A stretch of 64,000 nucleotides of DNA, taken from contig NZ_JAGGLB010000009.1 in NCBI RefSeq assembly GCF_017874215.1, positions 62,001 to 126,000 of the forward strand. Reading direction: 5' to 3'. This stretch comes from Paenibacillus eucommiae (GTDB taxonomy: Bacteria; Bacillota; Bacilli; Paenibacillales; NBRC-103111). The translations under genes and the position numbers were made by a program. The notes under the pieces are model-generated. The model was not told the DNA's origin. It worked only from the letters and a program-made list of their open reading frames with translations, and made no database searches. Positions 34,977 to 42,887 of the stretch are shown piece by piece (within the stretch, counting starts at the first letter, position 1; each line of letters begins with the position of its first letter).

Positions 34977-35338
34977 TTAACGATGTTTTTCATCGCTAAA
35001 AGCACCAGGTCGCCTCCACAACCTTACTTTAACGATAAAAAACATCATTAAAATCCCTTTTTACCACCACGAGAGGCCATTCGCCCTCTTTTAACGATGA
35101 AAATCATCGTTAACGTGACGGTTTGACATGAAACACTTACTTTAACGATGAAAAAGAGGCTGTCGATTAACTGTGTACAACTCAAAACGTTTACTGAAAT
35201 CGATCAAAACTTGCCACTTAAACCTGTTTAAATCGACTTTTCGGGGTGAAAAGCGACGTTTTTCTCACAAAAAATTGATTTTTAGAGGTTCGTATTTTTA
35301 ATCCACAGTTAATCGACAGCCTCAAAAACATCGTTAAG
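34977..35338. repeat. Palindromic repeat array 1 (four units, one interrupted)
   Basis: Four copies of a unit like CTTTAACGATG, four or five A/T, CATCGTTAA occur near 34977, 35028, 35090 and 35140, each a small dyad. They are separated by short conserved spacers: AGCACC, AAAATCCC then TTTTACCACC, and GTGAC. The same four units and spacers occur in the same order at 37718-37907. The fourth unit here is split by the MITE-like element. Confidence 0.75.
35156..35323. mobile_element. 168-base MITE-like element in a palindromic repeat
   Basis: Perfect 20-base terminal inverted repeats (35156-35175, starting GAGGCTGTCG; 35304-35323). Five A residues flank each side (35151-35155 and 35324-35328). 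The undisturbed unit at 37880-37907 has a single AAAAA between its arms, so the flanks read as a 5-base target duplication. The interior is AT-rich with no gene. It is probably moved by a transposase encoded elsewhere. Confidence 0.8.
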
Positions 35339-35426
35339 TGGAAGCACCCACACGTTTTCGGGGAAGGCGGGCTGCTAATATCACTATTACTATCGCTGTT
35401 ACTAGCGCTGCTTATATCACTGTTGC

Positions 35427-35530
35427 TATCGCTCTTCCTCCCACCTCCCTCTCCTCTCAGCTTCAAAGTGCCAAACATGCCAGACTTAAGCGGGCTGCCA
35501 GCAGACATTGCTTTCCTGAGGGAAAGGGAT
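35427..35530 (+). repeat. Conserved intergenic block, copy B
   Basis: CTTCCTCCCAC, CCCTCTCC, CTCAGCTTCAAAGTGC, AACATGCCA, GGGCTGCCAGCA, and a closing dyad TTTCCTGAGGGAAA. It follows array 1 through a short tandem stretch (ATATCACT-TTGCTATCGCT-like units near 35380-35430). Strongly similar to copy C. Confidence 0.7.
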
Positions 35531-35815
35531 AGTGATTGCAGAGGACTTCCTTGCAACTTCCTTTATTCAAGCAGGCATTACTATGCCGCTTTATCGTTGC
35601 AAAGCGATAAACTTATTTAACATATTTAGAAAAAAGCCGAGCTCCTTGAATAGGAGTTCGGCTTGCGTTTCATCTATACCATCAATGATAAATGTAAAAA
35701 AAAGTTTTTATATCCATTAATTTAAAACTATATTCATTTGAATTACGTCTATTAAGTATGTGCTTCTTCTTAAGACTCGATGGTGCAATAATTTCAGCGA
35801 AGGGAATGACGAATT

Positions 35816-36331
35816 TTGAAATGGTTAGCATGTTTAATTTTAGTTACAACACTGATCTCAAGCTGTAGCAGAGCTGAATTATCAAAGGAACAAACCATTG
35901 CACCCGATCATACACCTGGCTTTGTCACTCCAACAGTTCTCCAGACGGAATCTCAAAAAGATGTAATTGTTTATTTGGATGAAGGCAAATATCAAGATGA
36001 AGAAAAAGAAATTGTACAAGTTCTGAATCGATACCTGAAAATTTTTAGCGAAAACGATGCACAAGGATATATGGATCTTTATCTGTACCCAGAGAAAATG
36101 AAAGGTACGTTTGATTTAGGTAAAATCGTATTAGAAATCACAGATTTAGATTTTGATGTAAAACCGAACCCAAACCTTAAAGATACTGATAAAGAAGTCA
36201 TTGTAGAGAAGCTTCAAAAAGTACCGGCTAATTCGTCAGAGATAACGAAGGACCGACAACTCTTTTCTTTTACAAACACAGATAAAGGATGGAAGTTAAT
36301 AGGGATAAGCGACAATTGGAATGATTTATAA
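35816..36331 (+). CDS. Lipoprotein of unknown function
   Basis: 171 residues, TTG start at 35816 after AAGGGAAT. Type II signal peptide ending ISSC (cysteine about 17), then a Thr/Pro-rich linker. The domain has YQDEEKEIVQVLNRYLKIFSEND near 59-81 and the ending KGWKLIGISDNWNDL. This plan matches the array lipoprotein at 16032-16574, pointing to a shared, possibly NTF2-like fold. It ends three bases from the convergent GHKL regulator gene and lies between two repeat arrays. Function unknown. Confidence 0.75.
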   Translation: MKWLACLILVTTLISSCSRAELSKEQTIAPDHTPGFVTPTVLQTESQKDVIVYLDEGKYQDEEKEIVQVLNRYLKIFSENDAQGYMDLYLYPEKMKGTFDLGKIVLEITDLDFDVKPNPNLKDTDKEVIVEKLQKVPANSSEITKDRQLFSFTNTDKGWKLIGISDNWNDL

Positions 36332-36334
36332 TAA

Positions 36335-37492
36335 CTAAAGAAACCCATGAATGTAAACCTTTAATTTGGGATAATGGCTTTCAAGACTCTCGACCCTGCC
36401 CTCTATTTGTACGACATCAAATCCAGGAACAAAAATTTCAGGATCTGGCATAAACGTTACACGAGTTCCAGTCTCCTCGGCAACACCAATGGTCTTTAAT
36501 CCAGTCTGCGGAATGCCCCGCCTGAATTCCTGACGTTTAATGAAACCATCCCGGCGTATTTCTACCGTAATTGTATAGGATAAAGCATTTACCACTGCTA
36601 TGCTGATCCCCTTTTCAGCCCCTGGGGCAATGAAGTTTGGTTGAGTATGCAGCCACTCCAAATCCGTAAGCATAGAGCGATGCTCCGGCCTGTCTTGCTG
36701 AGGGAAAGCTTGCACGGGAATTCCGCGGCCATTATCTGAAACCGTAACACTCCCATCCTCATGCAGAAAAATTCTTACCTCATCACAGTAACCAGCAAGA
36801 TGTTCCATAATCGAATTCTCCACAACAGCCCACAGCAGAACCTGCGCATCAAAACCTTCCTTGGACGCCTCTCCCAAATAAGTACTTGCCTGAGTTCTCG
36901 CATCCGTCATGTCTAAATAATTGCTCGTGTCTATTAAATCCGATAGTGCCGCTAAAAGCAAAAGCACGGGCAATGTCCGGTGGGTTGGAATTTCATACCG
37001 CCCTCCTCTTTCTTCCTGCACCAAAAGGTCCGCTCCTAATAATGCCTTGATATGATGATACAGTTGCCCAGTTGTACCCATATGCAGTTGATCCACCAGT
37101 TCCGGTCCAGTCAAAGGCTTATGAAGAGCAGCCCGCAAAATATCCAGGCGTTGCTTGTGCCCCAAAGCAGAAAGCACCTTAGCTATCTTCTCCCCATTCA
37201 AATCAAGCAAAGCACCCACTTGTCTCTCTTGCGGCTCCCAACGCAGACCATTTCTGTCATTGTGGTAACGGCCTGAGTAATAAATCACACCTTTTTCGAG
37301 ATCAGCTTCACCGTTCTGATTTCGTTTGCTGTCCCCACCATCTTCGAAAATATGGCCAACAACCTGCTTTTCCCTATTTGTGTCCCTGTCCTTATCCTTA
37401 TCCCTATCCTCAACAAGTTGCTGTACAAGCTGTCTAAGCTCGGATAACTGAACATGCATCAGATCCATTTCTTGACCTAAATCACGATTCAT
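36335..37492 (-). CDS. ArsR-type winged helix fused to a GHKL (gyrase B-like) ATPase domain
   Basis: 385 residues, ATG at 37492 after GAGGAGGG. Residues 1-60 are charged with a DKDKDRD stretch. A winged-helix domain follows at about 95-175 (KVLSALGHKQRLDILRAAL, then LYHHIKALLGADLL), like ArsR family proteins. The C-terminal half is a GHKL nucleotide-binding fold: N box WAVVENSIMEHL (221-232), DNGRGIP (253-259) and GAEKGISIAVVNAL (291-304), as in GyrB. A DNA-binding domain plus an ATPase in one chain suggests ATP-dependent control of transcription. Two copies of an ACGTAATTACGT-like palindrome precede the gene, consistent with autoregulation. Confidence 0.82.
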   Translation of the reverse strand: MNRDLGQEMDLMHVQLSELRQLVQQLVEDRDKDKDRDTNREKQVVGHIFEDGGDSKRNQNGEADLEKGVIYYSGRYHNDRNGLRWEPQERQVGALLDLNGEKIAKVLSALGHKQRLDILRAALHKPLTGPELVDQLHMGTTGQLYHHIKALLGADLLVQEERGGRYEIPTHRTLPVLLLLAALSDLIDTSNYLDMTDARTQASTYLGEASKEGFDAQVLLWAVVENSIMEHLAGYCDEVRIFLHEDGSVTVSDNGRGIPVQAFPQQDRPEHRSMLTDLEWLHTQPNFIAPGAEKGISIAVVNALSYTITVEIRRDGFIKRQEFRRGIPQTGLKTIGVAEETGTRVTFMPDPEIFVPGFDVVQIEGRVESLESHYPKLKVYIHGFL

Positions 37493-37511
37493 AGTAGCCC
37501 TCCTCGAATTT

Positions 37512-37583
37512 ACGTAATTACGTTATATTCTTATTCTATACCAATCCGATCCATTTGTGAACATTTTTTATGTAATTACGTAA
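37512..37583 (-). promoter_or_regulatory. Paired ACGTAATTACGT operators upstream of the GHKL regulator
   Basis: A perfect copy at 37512-37523 and an 11-of-12 copy near 37570-37583 (ATGTAATTACGTAA). Their starts are 58-60 bases apart, a spacing that could place them on similar faces of the helix. They lie 20-90 bases upstream of the start codon. Confidence 0.55.
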
Positions 37584-37717
37584 TATTTATTTTTCATCTT
37601 TTCGTAAAACGTATTTCTTGGATTAATTTCGGACTCAATGAAACAAATACCTTGTTTTTAGGAAACTTCTTAGCTGGCGCAGGCACCTTGGATGAAGATA
37701 TGAGAAGGATTTGCTAC

Positions 37718-37907
37718 TTTAACGATGTTTTTCATCGCTAAAAGCACGGGAGCCTTCCCCAACCTTACTTTAACAATGAAAAACATCGTTAAAATCCCCT
37801 TTTACCACCTAGAGAGCCCATCCGCACCCATTTAGCGATGAAAAACATCATTAAAGTGACAATTGACCTGGAAGCACTTACTTTAACGATGAAAAACATC
37901 GTTAAGT
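37718..37907. repeat. Palindromic repeat array 2 (four intact units)
   Basis: Units near 37718, 37768, 37830 and 37880, each CTTTAACGATG, A/T loop, CATCGTTAA with small variations. The spacers match array 1 in order: AAAGCACGGG, AAAATCCCC then TTTTACCACC, AAAGTGAC. This copy has no insertion and shows the ancestral target of the MITE. Confidence 0.75.
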
Positions 37908-37965
37908 GAAGCACTAGCTCCATTTTTGGAGGGCGCGGGTTGCTGCAACTGCTGATAAAGCTACT

Positions 37966-38072
37966 ACTATCGTTCTTCCTCCCACATTCCTTTCCCTCTC
38001 AGCTCCAAAGTGCGAACATGCCACACTCAAACGGACTGCCAGCAAAGGTTCCTTTCCTGAGAGAAAGGAATA
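37966..38072 (+). repeat. Conserved intergenic block, copy C
   Basis: CTTCCTCCCAC, TTCCCTCTCAGCTCCAAAGTG, AACATGCCACACT, AAACGGACTGCCAGCAAAGG and the closing dyad TTTCCTGAGAGAAAGG. Placed after array 2 as copy B is after array 1. Confidence 0.7.
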
Positions 38073-38225
38073 GCGGCCATATGAAAAAACTGCGCTTCCT
38101 TTCTGATACCCTCGGAGAGCATATCCCCAAAAATTAATACTAAAAAAAACCATAAAAAAACGCTACAGCCAAGAAAAATCCTTGAGCCATAGCGCTTCAA
38201 GCAATCCCATTAGCCTTGCTGATTT

Positions 38226-38353
38226 GCATCCTTGCATCCTTGCTTCCTTGCTTCCTTGCTGTCTTGCTGTCTTGCTGTCTCACTGTCTCGCTGACTCACT
38301 GCCTTGTTGCCTCGCTATCTCGCTGTCTCACTACCTTGCTACTTTGCTACCTT
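38226..38353. repeat. Octamer tandem repeat, 16 units
   Basis: Sixteen consecutive 8-base units of the form GCTGTCTT (variants GCATCCTT, GCTTCCTT, ACTGTCTC, GCTATCTC, GCTACCTT) without a phase break. The stretch lies beyond the 3' end of the protease gene. Such arrays change length by slippage. Confidence 0.85.
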
Positions 38354-38430
38354 ACAATCCGCAGCTGTCTTTACTGAAAGACTTGAGTCTTTACCGTCTC
38401 GCTTCAGATTTTGCAGCAGAACTTAAGCCT

Positions 38431-39507
38431 TTACGGTCTGATCTTAGCCTTAAAAGTCTGAATAGAAGCAAGCTGTTTAGCAGTGAGCTGGCTAGTGTAG
38501 GCGTCCTTGACGTTTCTCTTGATCGTTTTTACGCGCCCTACGCCTCTTGGCTGTGCTACTCTCGTACCAAACTTTTTCATAAACCACTGAATGGGATAGG
38601 AGATAGAAAGACGTCCATCTGATGAACCTGCGAAGTTGACCGCCGCGGCGTAATTGTCCTGCTGCCTCAACCACACGGATCCGGAATCCCCGGCAAGTGA
38701 AACGGGACTAGTCCCCTTGATTACCGTTTGATTCAAAAATTGAACAGAGCCCAGATTTTCATAATCGACTTGAATGTCGGTATGGACCGAATCAACAACG
38801 CCGGATACCTGGCCTGTTGTTCGTCCTACCTTCTTGAAGCGATCTCCGATCCGATAAGAGGTGACATGCCCGGGAATGACGCCAACCGTAGCGTAACGGG
38901 GGTTTAACAAGGGCCTGCTTAAAGGAATGGCTAGCGCGGCGTCCACAAGATTATTCTGATTCTGGCTTAGCTTGGCAAAACGGTACAATCGTCCAACACG
39001 GTCTTTTCCCGTTTGGCCTTTATCGGCACCTCCAGGCTGTAAGGTCTCCGTATAAGCGATGGAATTACTGGGATTCAGCACATGATTGTTGCTAAATATA
39101 TAGCGCTGCCTGGGATTAGGATAATTGGTAACAATCAGCCCTATTGTGCCTGAGCCACTAGTTGTGCCGGTACTATAGCCCGCTGGTATAGGACGAATTC
39201 TACTTTTATAATCTGCGTGAGAACGGAATTTCTTGGTTTTAACAATACGGATCGGTACGGTCACGGTCTTCTCTTGTGTCTTCCCTTGTGCCTTTCCTTT
39301 TTTCTTTCCTTTTGTAGTAATCGAATATTTAGAGGGAATTCCGCGGGCAGTTGCGGATATGCTGTCAGAGTAAATGATGACGGCTCCGCCTTTTTTAGGA
39401 TTTTTCGGGTCGTGGTAGCCTACTCCAATGCCATGGATTCCCGTTTTCTTCAACATTTTGCGCGCGATCTTCTTCTTCATTGCATGAGCGGCTGAGAAGG
39501 TAGCCAA
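38431..39507 (-). CDS. Trypsin-like serine peptidase
   Basis: 358 residues from a TTG at 39507 that follows AAGGTGAT; an ATG at 39480 is possible. The catalytic triad is readable: H142 in FSNNHVLN, D189 in LVDAALA and S275 in LAGDSGSVW. A basic segment (about 65-100, rich in Lys) precedes the protease domain, and there is no obvious signal peptide. The arrangement resembles S1-fold proteins of Bacilli described as Nal1-like or trypsin-like peptidases. Role unknown; it may be intracellular, sporulation- or stress-related. Confidence 0.8.
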   Translation of the reverse strand: MATFSAAHAMKKKIARKMLKKTGIHGIGVGYHDPKNPKKGGAVIIYSDSISATARGIPSKYSITTKGKKKGKAQGKTQEKTVTVPIRIVKTKKFRSHADYKSRIRPIPAGYSTGTTSGSGTIGLIVTNYPNPRQRYIFSNNHVLNPSNSIAYTETLQPGGADKGQTGKDRVGRLYRFAKLSQNQNNLVDAALAIPLSRPLLNPRYATVGVIPGHVTSYRIGDRFKKVGRTTGQVSGVVDSVHTDIQVDYENLGSVQFLNQTVIKGTSPVSLAGDSGSVWLRQQDNYAAAVNFAGSSDGRLSISYPIQWFMKKFGTRVAQPRGVGRVKTIKRNVKDAYTSQLTAKQLASIQTFKAKIRP

Positions 39508-39733
39508 TATCCATCACCTTTTTCTAATCAGATAATCCTATTGTATGAAAAGAATCTGAGATGTTTATGGGCGCTGCAAAAGAAAGTGAAAAAATGATTG
39601 CCAGCGATATACCGGCCTGCATTCCTCTTAACCCATTCTGCTAGAATTAGTGAAGCTATCCGAATCCTTTGAACTCCCTCAAGCATAAATTGGTAGGGTA
39701 AGTAAATCTATTAAGAAAAAGGCGGTTTTTCAC

Positions 39734-40117
39734 ATGTCCAAAGTAACATTATCTACTGGAGTCTTAACGCGGGAGCCCCTGACTATATCAGCTGTAATCC
39801 AACTTGCTAATGTAGATCATAAGCATTCGCATAAGGTTACTGTTGAAGTGTGGGATTGGTCCTCCTATTCCGAGCCCGTACAAATTCCTGTTCTGATAGG
39901 AGACAACCTCCCGGTTAACTTTCCTTATCGTATTGAAAAAGAGAACCTGGCAGTTATGTATGCCGAGTTGGATGAAGCGATTGATCTTTACGAAATCCGA
40001 ATTATTCATTCCAACAGTAAAAAAGTCGTCATAAACTGCTTTGGAAGAAGTATTCCTCCGTACACCAGTCAGGCAGGAAATACAGTACTTCAGCAACAGC
40101 TGGTGAAAATCGATTAA
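39734..40117 (+). CDS. Hypothetical protein, all-beta
   Basis: 127 residues, ATG with AAGGCGG upstream. No signal peptide or membrane segment. The sequence alternates short hydrophobic strands (TISAVIQLANV, HKVTVEVWDW, IPVLIGDNLPVNFPYRI, LYEIRIIHS), suggesting a single beta-sandwich domain. I do not recognise the family. It is followed by a good terminator and stands alone between the protease and DNA repair genes. Confidence 0.6.
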   Translation: MSKVTLSTGVLTREPLTISAVIQLANVDHKHSHKVTVEVWDWSSYSEPVQIPVLIGDNLPVNFPYRIEKENLAVMYAELDEAIDLYEIRIIHSNSKKVVINCFGRSIPPYTSQAGNTVLQQQLVKID

Positions 40118-40150
40118 CCGACGAATGGCTGTATCGCCATAGAATGACGT

Positions 40151-40193
40151 AAAGACCCGGGGCACTTTGAACTAGTGACTCGGGCCTTTTCTA
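40151..40193. terminator. Bidirectional terminator
   Basis: AAAGACCCGGGGCACT pairs imperfectly with AGTGACTCGGGCCTTTT between the convergent hypothetical and AlkD-like genes. Confidence 0.7.
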
Positions 40194-40203
40194 TTCTGAA
40201 GCC

Positions 40204-40911
40204 TTAACAAATGCAGGTCTTTTTCTTTAAACCGATCCTGCCCATTGTCTTCACTTTATTCACGTACTCCGCAGCTAGCGGAACTTTACAAGCGGTTTGG
40301 CCCATGTTGACATGTACCTTGCCAATGCTTTCTGCTATTTGCATGGCTTCCTCATGTAAGGCCACTACGAATGTGCCGACGCAGATAACAAAATTGTTCA
40401 TGGCATAGCGAACAAAGTTTCTTTCCTCATGTATCGTTTGCTCTACCTGCCTAAGAAGCCTTCTTATTTCGTCCATATCTAATTGTTCATCCGCTGTAAT
40501 GGATACATAATTAGCATACGTATTCCATCCGCTCAAGGCAATGCATTCCTCCTTGGAAGCCATCCACTCTCTCGCTAGTTCGAGGGCAAAATTACTTTCA
40601 GCGGCAGCCCTAGCTACTGTGTACTCCGAGACCGCATGCCATTTCGATTGATTGGCCCAATCCCTTAGTTTTTCTTTCGTCATCATTTTCGGATTTATGC
40701 TCATTCCAGCCAAATACATGGCATCGTAGTTTCCAGTATCGTACAGGGCCAGCACTAGATCTTGATCTTTTTTTACATACTTAACAAGTTTCTTCATATC
40801 CCCTATTTTAACTCCAAACAAGGGCTCAGGAGCACCATGGCGGATAAACGTTTTTTTGGTCTGCTCCGACCCCATGGCCTCGAGTTTCCCCAGAACTTCC
40901 TCTACTGTCAT
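40204..40911 (-). CDS. DNA alkylation repair protein (AlkC/AlkD-like HEAT fold)
   Basis: 235 residues, ATG at 40911 after AGGTGAGG. All-helical, with the YGVKIGDMKKLVK-type segment (FGVKIGDMKKLVKYVKKD, about 32-49), the WANQSKWHAVSEYTVARAA region and the ALSGWNTYANYV stretch of the DNA alkylation repair family. AlkD-type glycosylases remove alkylated bases using stacked HEAT-like repeats. A lysine-rich, cysteine-containing tail (KKKTCIC) is unusual. Catalytic ability cannot be judged by eye. Confidence 0.82.
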   Translation of the reverse strand: MTVEEVLGKLEAMGSEQTKKTFIRHGAPEPLFGVKIGDMKKLVKYVKKDQDLVLALYDTGNYDAMYLAGMSINPKMMTKEKLRDWANQSKWHAVSEYTVARAAAESNFALELAREWMASKEECIALSGWNTYANYVSITADEQLDMDEIRRLLRQVEQTIHEERNFVRYAMNNFVICVGTFVVALHEEAMQIAESIGKVHVNMGQTACKVPLAAEYVNKVKTMGRIGLKKKTCIC

Positions 40912-41087
40912 GTCCTCACCTGCTTTCTGGACGTTTTCATTTATTTTACCATAAAGCTGGCGGTTCAGGGCTCTTTATACAAATGGCAATGCTTTCAAGC
41001 CTTCTATCATATCTAGAGACCTTCATTCATAAGCTACTTTGATGAGATCTACTGCAATAAAGACTTTTCCAAAAGGAGCAGGTTTCT

Positions 41088-42263
41088 ATGACAAATCAAC
41101 CCCAACAGCCACCCGGATATGGTTATGTGCCTCAGCCTATAAGAAAAGACGGGGCAGGAGCTACGGATTGCGGGCCACGGGATGTTATGAGGGATCTTGA
41201 GAATCCCGATATGCTGGTTCCTCCTGTCACAGATAGCGGCACCGTTCCGAACCTGAAATTCTCTTTCTCCGACACGCATATGCAGCTAAACCACGGCGGT
41301 TGGTCACGTGAGGTCACAGTAAGGGAACTGCCAATCGCAACCACATTATCCGGGGTTAATATGCGTCTGACCCCTGGCGGTGTTAGAGAAATGCACTGGC
41401 ATAAGCAAGCAGAATGGGCTTTCGTGCTATTAGGACGGGCTCGCATTACCGCGGTCGATCAGAATGGGCGGAACTTTATTGCCGACATTGGTGTTGGCGA
41501 TCTGTGGTATTTTCCGCCAGGCATCCCCCATTCCATTCAGGGATTGGAGGAAGGCTGTGAATTTCTGCTTGTCTTTGATGATGGCAGCTTCTCTGATATT
41601 GACACCTTTTCGATCACGGACTGGTTTGCCCATACACCAAAGGATGTACTGGCAGCCAATTTCGGCGTGTCCATAAATGCCTTCTCACACATACCGAAGG
41701 AGCAGCGGTACATCTTCCAGGCTAATGTCCCCGGTTCCCTCGACAGTCAAGCGGTTCAGTCTCCTTATGGAGCCGTTCCACTCAACATGATCCACCATCT
41801 GCTTGCTCAGGAGCCCATTAGGACGCCAGGCGGTAAGGTTCGAATCGTTGATTCCAGCAACTTCCCTATCTCAACGCAGATTGCAGCAGCACTGGTGGAG
41901 ATTGAGCCGGGAGGCATGCGAGAGCTGCATTGGCATCCGAATAATGATGAATGGCAGTATTATATCTCAGGAACGGGGCGTATGACCGCTTTTGCCGCTC
42001 AGGGAACAGCACGCACCTTCAACTACAGAGCTGGAGATGTAGGATATGTGCCGTTCGCCTACGGGCATTACATTCAGAATACCGGCAATCAGACCTTATG
42101 CTTTCTGGAAATGTTCAAAAGCAATCGTTTTGCTGACGTTTCACTCAATCAATGGATGGCCCTGACTCCCCATCAGATGGTCCAGGATACCTTGCATGCC
42201 AGTCCGGAATTAATGAACGCTTTGCGAAAAGAGAAGTGGCCAGTCGTCAAATATGATCGATAA
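41088..42263 (+). CDS. Bicupin oxalate decarboxylase family protein
   Basis: 391 residues, ATG after AAAAGGAG. Two cupin domains. In the first, metal ligands are H103, H105, E109 and H148; the second repeats the set in [11 protein letters not shown] and YGHYIQN. These Mn enzymes convert oxalate to formate and CO2. In OxdC the flexible lid of domain 1 reads SENST and its glutamate is needed for decarboxylation. Here the aligned segment (169-173) is SDIDT, so glutamate is replaced by aspartate. The enzyme may have altered decarboxylase/oxidase balance. No signal peptide. Confidence 0.9.
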   Translation: MTNQPQQPPGYGYVPQPIRKDGAGATDCGPRDVMRDLENPDMLVPPVTDSGTVPNLKFSFSDTHMQLNHGGWSREVTVRELPIATTLSGVNMRLTPGGVREMHWHKQAEWAFVLLGRARITAVDQNGRNFIADIGVGDLWYFPPGIPHSIQGLEEGCEFLLVFDDGSFSDIDTFSITDWFAHTPKDVLAANFGVSINAFSHIPKEQRYIFQANVPGSLDSQAVQSPYGAVPLNMIHHLLAQEPIRTPGGKVRIVDSSNFPISTQIAAALVEIEPGGMRELHWHPNNDEWQYYISGTGRMTAFAAQGTARTFNYRAGDVGYVPFAYGHYIQNTGNQTLCFLEMFKSNRFADVSLNQWMALTPHQMVQDTLHASPELMNALRKEKWPVVKYDR

Positions 42264-42275
42264 GCTAAGGCGCAA

Positions 42276-42887
42276 TCAGTCGGGACGATCCATAGCAAAC
42301 ATAGCGCCAAGCTTCGCATAATAGCTGCCGGCAAGCCGGCTGACAGGCTTAAGTCCTTGCGGATCAATATGTCCGTTCTCATAGAGAGACTCATTTATAT
42401 GGAAGCAAACGACACGTCCGATAAGCAAATCGCAGGCCGGTGACTCTATCGTTCCTCCCAGCGGGATCGCATGCTCCAGCACGCATTCCATCCGAATGTT
42501 AGCTTCTGCAATACCAGGCACAGCTATCTTCGTGCTTTCAACAGGGGTCAGTCCCGCAAAGGAAACCTCGCTCTCCTCCGGTGGTAGACTGGCCGCTGCC
42601 TGATTGATTTGTTCGATATAGGATTCATCCGATATATGAACCACGAAAGCTCCTGTGTCTACTGCATTCCTGGAAGTATCCTTGGGAAGTCCATTCTTTC
42701 TTTGTACAGATATAGATACCATAGGCGGATTAGCAGACACTATATTAAAATAGCTATAGGGGGCTGCATTCAACACCCCTTTCTGCGAAAGTGTGGTTAC
42801 AAAAGCAACCGGTCTTGGAATGATGCTCCCTACCAAAAGCTTATAGTTCTCCCGTTCACTTTGACCGGCAGGATCAATGGATATCAT
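42276..42887 (-). CDS. Flavin reductase-like FMN-binding protein
   Basis: 203 residues with the split-barrel flavin reductase fold: LVGSIIPRPVAFVTTLSQKG at about 17-36, and AAPYSYFNIVSANPPMVSISV, the FMN-binding loop, near 41-61. The start overlaps the upstream dioxygenase stop codon (ATGA), indicating a two-gene operon. In similar operons such proteins supply reduced flavin or act on quinones beside MhqO-type dioxygenases, giving protection against aromatic electrophiles. The exact electron acceptor is unknown. Confidence 0.85.
   Translation of the reverse strand: MISIDPAGQSERENYKLLVGSIIPRPVAFVTTLSQKGVLNAAPYSYFNIVSANPPMVSISVQRKNGLPKDTSRNAVDTGAFVVHISDESYIEQINQAAASLPPEESEVSFAGLTPVESTKIAVPGIAEANIRMECVLEHAIPLGGTIESPACDLLIGRVVCFHINESLYENGHIDPQGLKPVSRLAGSYYAKLGAMFAMDRPD

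Noticed and set aside
35156..35323. Small gene in the MITE interior (frame 35218-35556)
   Set aside because: The frame spans the element border and tandem repeats, and has no ribosome site or protein-like pattern.
34977..37907. CRISPR array
   Set aside because: The repeats are palindromic and spaced irregularly, the 'spacers' are conserved between the two arrays, and no cas gene is present.
38182..38622. 146-codon plus-strand frame across the octamer repeat
   Set aside because: It translates the repeat into LLPCCLA-type units and then runs antisense to the protease gene; a product of the repeat period only.
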